Source: DATKQI01 sp035532755 | GTDB taxonomy: Bacteria > Pseudomonadota > Alphaproteobacteria > Acetobacterales > Acetobacteraceae | Reading direction: 5' to 3' | Assembly (NCBI GenBank): GCA_035532755.1 | Contig: DATKQI010000063.1 | Coordinates: forward strand, 1 to 8,182 | Length of the DNA: 8,182 nt | Part shown: one piece after another, positions 6,154 to 8,182 of the stretch | Layout: each line of letters opens with the position of its first letter | Numbering within the stretch: position 1 is the stretch's first letter | The notes under the pieces: generated by a model | Seen by the model: the letters and a program-made list of their open reading frames with translations, nothing else | Told to the model about the DNA's origin: nothing | Database searches by the model: none | Program-made: the position numbers and the translations under genes

Positions 6154-6777
6154 ATGTCCGTCGTCCTGATGCTCGCCGGGGTATGGGCGGTGAACCTGCT
6201 GGGGGCGATGACCCCCGGGCCGGCTTTCGTGATGATCACCCGCATCTCCGCCGGGCAATCCCGGCCGGCGGCGCTGGCCGCCGCGGCGGGTGCTGCGCTG
6301 GGCGTGCTGGTGTGGGCCACCGCCGCCACGCTCGGCATCCAGGTGCTGCTGGCCCGCGCGATGGCGGTGTATGTGGGGTTGCAGATCGCCGGGGCATTGT
6401 ATCTGCTGTGGCTGGGTGTGAAGGCCTGGCGGCACGCGGGCCAGGGCGGGCTGCCGCGCGGGCCGGCGCGGACGATGCGCCCGCGCGACGCCTTCCGCAC
6501 CGGGCTGCTCACCAACCTGTCGAACCCGAAGGTGATGGTGTTCTTCGGCAGCATCTTCGTCGCCCTGTTCCCATCGGGCACGCCGCTATGGGTGCGGCTC
6601 GCAGCACTCGGCATCGTCGCCGTGAACGAGCCGCTGTGGTACGGGTCGGTCGCGCTCGTGTTCTCCTCGGCACCGGTGCAGGCGGCGTATCGGCGGGCGC
6701 AGCGCTGGATCGATCGCGCGGCAGGCACCGTGATGCTCGCCTTCGGCCTGCACCTGCTGGCCAGCGTGCGGCGGTGA
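6154..6777 (+). CDS. LysE/RhtB-family exporter
   Basis: A 207-residue membrane protein of the usual LysE/RhtB length with about six hydrophobic segments. Family marks are PGP (21-23) at the end of helix 1 (NLLGAMTPGPAFVMITR), ALYLLWLGVKAWR (81-93), and NLSNPKVMVFF (121-131) after the cytoplasmic loop. These carriers export amino acids such as lysine, threonine or homoserine lactone by proton exchange; the substrate here cannot be decided. ATG 6154 is chosen because AGGAG (6143-6147) is six bases upstream and the first helix starts directly. An in-frame ATG at 6133 lacks a ribosome binding site. It lies 34 bases after cueR with no clear terminator, so it could be read with the copper operon. 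Its stop codon lies inside a 25-bp tandem duplication. A LysR-type regulator follows on the same strand. Confidence 0.9.
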   Translation: MSVVLMLAGVWAVNLLGAMTPGPAFVMITRISAGQSRPAALAAAAGAALGVLVWATAATLGIQVLLARAMAVYVGLQIAGALYLLWLGVKAWRHAGQGGLPRGPARTMRPRDAFRTGLLTNLSNPKVMVFFGSIFVALFPSGTPLWVRLAALGIVAVNEPLWYGSVALVFSSAPVQAAYRRAQRWIDRAAGTVMLAFGLHLLASVRR

Positions 6778-6812
6778 CGCACTGAACAGCGTGCGGCGGT
6801 GACGTACTGAAC
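6763..6812 (+). repeat. 25-bp tandem duplication at the 3' end of the LysE-type gene
   Basis: Bases 6763-6787 and 6788-6812 are adjacent direct copies that differ at one position (C at 6780, T at 6805). The unit contains the last codons and TGA of the exporter, so the second copy is an untranslated echo of the gene end. It lies directly before the LysR-type gene, 14 bases from its GTG. The pattern suggests a recent slippage duplication. Confidence 0.95.
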
Positions 6813-6826
6813 GTGAAGCCCCGGCC

Positions 6827-7696
6827 GTGACGCTGGAGCAGCTTCGCATCTTCGTCGCCGTGGCCGAGCGCGAGCATGTGACGCGCGCGGCCGAGGCGCT
6901 GAACCTGACCCAGTCCGCCACCTCCGCCGCCATCCAGGCGCTGGAGCGGCAGTACGAGACGAAGCTGTTCCATCGCGTGGGCCGCGGCGTGGCGCTGACC
7001 GAGGCCGGCCGCACCTTCCTCTCCGAAGCCCGGGCGGTGCTGGCGCGCGCCGCCGCCGCGGAACTCGCCCTGTCGGAACTGGCCGGGCTGAAGCGCGGCA
7101 GCCTCGCCGTCCAGGCCAGCCAGACCATCGCCAGCTACTGGCTGCCGCCGCTGCTGGTGCGCTTTCGCGCCGCCTGGCCGCTGGTTTCCCTGCACGTGTC
7201 CGTGGGCAACACCGCCCAGGTGGCCCGCGCGGTGCTGGACGGCGCGGCCGAACTCGGCTTCGTCGAAGGCGCTGTGGACGAGCCGCTGTTGGCCTCCACC
7301 ACCGTCGCGCACGACCGGCTCGTCATCGTCGTCAGCCCATCCCACCCCTGGGCCACGCACCCCCCCGCCAGCCTGGCCGACTCCGCCTGGGTGCTGCGCG
7401 AAGCCGGATCCGGCACACGATCCGAGTTCGAGCTCACCCTGCGCCGGCTGGGCATCGACCCCGCGGCACTCGACCTCACCCTCGAACTGCCCTCGAATGA
7501 AGCCGTGCGCGCCGCCGTGGAAGCCGGCGCCGGCGCCACCGCCATCTCCGAACTGGTGGTGGCCCACGCCCTGCGCGCCGGCCGGCTGGTGCGCACCGGC
7601 CCGAACCTGCCCCCCCGCACCTTCCACGCCCTGCGCCACCGCCACCGCTACCACAGCCACGCCGCCGCCGCGCTGATGGCGATGGCGGTGGGGTAG
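6827..7696 (+). CDS. LysR-family transcriptional regulator
   Basis: 289 residues, the usual LysR length. The N-terminal helix-turn-helix (about 3-60) reads MTLEQLRIFVAVAEREHVTR, then AAEALNLTQSATSAAIQALE and a wing ending LTEAGRTFL. A linker helix follows, and the effector-binding domain begins near residue 90 (LAVQASQTIASYWLPPLL) with the LGFVEG and GSGTRSEFE segments usual in one LysR subgroup. Start GTG 6827 gives the standard family N-terminus; there is only a weak GAAG eight bases before it. LysR genes often regulate a divergent neighbour, but this one follows the LysE-type exporter on the same strand after 49 bases, so the pair may be one transcript. Whether the exporter is its target is inference. 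The C-terminus is unusually His-rich (His267, 271, 273, 276, 278). Confidence 0.9.
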   Translation: MTLEQLRIFVAVAEREHVTRAAEALNLTQSATSAAIQALERQYETKLFHRVGRGVALTEAGRTFLSEARAVLARAAAAELALSELAGLKRGSLAVQASQTIASYWLPPLLVRFRAAWPLVSLHVSVGNTAQVARAVLDGAAELGFVEGAVDEPLLASTTVAHDRLVIVVSPSHPWATHPPASLADSAWVLREAGSGTRSEFELTLRRLGIDPAALDLTLELPSNEAVRAAVEAGAGATAISELVVAHALRAGRLVRTGPNLPPRTFHALRHRHRYHSHAAAALMAMAVG

Positions 7697-7697
7697 G

Positions 7698-7730
7698 AAG
7701 CAAGGCCAGGGCTCTGCCCTGGACTTGCTT
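7698..7730. terminator. Hairpin between the convergent LysR-type gene and livF
   Basis: AAGCAAG (7698-7704) pairs with CTTGCTT (7724-7730) and CCAGGGC (7706-7712) with GCCCTGG (7716-7722), with one G-A mismatch between the two stems and a TCT loop. TTTC follows on the plus strand, so it can end the LysR-type transcript. Its symmetry lets it also act on the livF transcript from the other side. The core resembles an intergenic repeat I associate with alphaproteobacterial genomes; this needs a genome search. Confidence 0.75.
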
Positions 7731-7742
7731 TCTCCCCTGCCG

Positions 7743-8182
7743 TCAGGCTGCCGCGGCGGCGCCGCCGAGGTAGGCGGCGCGGACGCGGGGATCTGTGGCG
7801 AGGGTGTGGGCGGGGCCGGTGAGGGCGATGTGGCCGTTTTCGAGGACGTAGGCGCGGTCTGCGATGCGCAGGGCCTGGCGGGCGTTCTGTTCGACCAGCA
7901 GGATCGACATCCCTTCCTGGCGGATGCGCTGGATGATGGTGAAGATGGCGCGCACCAGCTTGGGGGCGAGGCCCATGGAGGGTTCGTCGAGGATCAGCAG
8001 GCGGGGCTTGAGCATCAGGGCGCGGGCGATGGCGAGCATCTGCTGTTCGCCGCCGCTGAGCGTGCCGGCGAGCTGGTGGCGGCGTTCGAGCAGGCGGGGG
8101 AAGGTTTCGAAATAGATCTGCATGCGCCGGGCGATCTCGGCGGGGTCGTGGCGCAGCAGGTAGCCGCCGAGGCGGAGGTTTT
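7743..8182 (-). CDS. livF: LivF, branched-chain amino acid ABC transporter ATP-binding protein, 5' end outside the window
   Basis: The frame is open to the window edge; 145 C-terminal residues are visible of a usual length near 235, so the Walker A part is missing from view. The visible start NLRLGGYLLRHDPAEIARRM and the FPRLLERRHQLAGTLSGGEQ segment are typical of LivF. The ABC signature LSGGEQQ, Walker B LLILDEPSMGLAP, and ILLVEQNARQAL follow in order. LivF and LivG are the two ATPases of the Liv uptake system for leucine, isoleucine and valine (or related amide substrates). Met at 8123 is internal, not the start. The C-terminus (AAYLGGAAAAA) is a normal end for the family. The rest of the liv operon should lie to the right of the window. 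The gene faces the LysR-type gene across a hairpin. Confidence 0.92.
   Translation of the reverse strand, partial: NLRLGGYLLRHDPAEIARRMQIYFETFPRLLERRHQLAGTLSGGEQQMLAIARALMLKPRLLILDEPSMGLAPKLVRAIFTIIQRIRQEGMSILLVEQNARQALRIADRAYVLENGHIALTGPAHTLATDPRVRAAYLGGAAAAA

Noticed and set aside
5523..6782. A 419-codon minus-strand frame opposite cueR and the LysE-type gene
   Set aside because: It runs across two well-supported genes and has no domain; it is a shadow.
6763..6812. Tandem repeat as an attachment site or insertion-sequence footprint
   Set aside because: The copies are directly adjacent, with no inserted DNA, no inverted ends and no integrase or transposase nearby.
1..8182. CRISPR array, tRNA or rRNA gene, prophage, or defence island
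   Set aside because: No regularly spaced repeats, cloverleaf-like sequence, rRNA segment, or phage or nuclease genes were seen.

Overview
The window is very GC-rich, with long shadow reading frames on both strands and GTG as well as ATG starts. It looks like chromosomal DNA of an alphaproteobacterium. An acetic-acid-bacterium relative (Acetobacteraceae) is my best guess from overall gene style and from the hairpin after the LysR gene, but this is inference, not a database result. Genes are densely packed and no gene-free stretch reaches 300 bases; the longest gap is 1421-1578.

Layout: (1) 1-1420, plus strand: the 3' part of an Lrp/AsnC-type regulator, then a fumarylacetoacetate hydrolase (FAH)-family enzyme whose start overlaps the stop of a possible 19-residue leader ORF with a good ribosome binding site. 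(2) 1421-1936: an AT-rich island with a candidate promoter and a perfect 14-bp palindrome, a small exported protein of unknown function, and a strong hairpin terminator. (3) 1987-3162: a major facilitator superfamily (MFS) transporter of unknown substrate, whose 3' end overlaps the convergent copZ gene by 23 bp. (4) 3140-6119: a copper homeostasis module. copZ (a small copper chaperone, minus strand) and copA (a Cu(I)-exporting P1B-1 ATPase, plus strand) diverge from a short region carrying two mirror-image CueR-type promoter boxes. cueR (a MerR-family copper sensor) follows copA with a 4-bp ATGA overlap. (5) 6154-7696: a LysE/RhtB-type exporter and a LysR-type regulator on the same strand, separated by a 25-bp tandem duplication that contains the exporter's stop codon; a hairpin follows. 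(6) 7743-8182, minus strand: the C-terminal part of LivF, an ATPase of branched-chain amino acid ABC transport.

The copper module is the best understood part. CueR is predicted to sense Cu(I) through Cys118 and Cys126 and to activate both promoters, so that CopZ buffers and delivers Cu(I) and CopA pumps it out of the cytoplasm. Because cueR lies in the copA operon it probably raises its own level under copper stress. The small gap after cueR leaves open co-transcription of the LysE exporter and the LysR gene with the copper operon.

I did not find a convincing undescribed system. The most useful second looks are the paired CueR boxes about four helical turns apart, the leader ORF before the FAH-family enzyme, the missing NYxxH histidine in that enzyme, the palindrome-controlled small secreted protein, and the tandem duplication.
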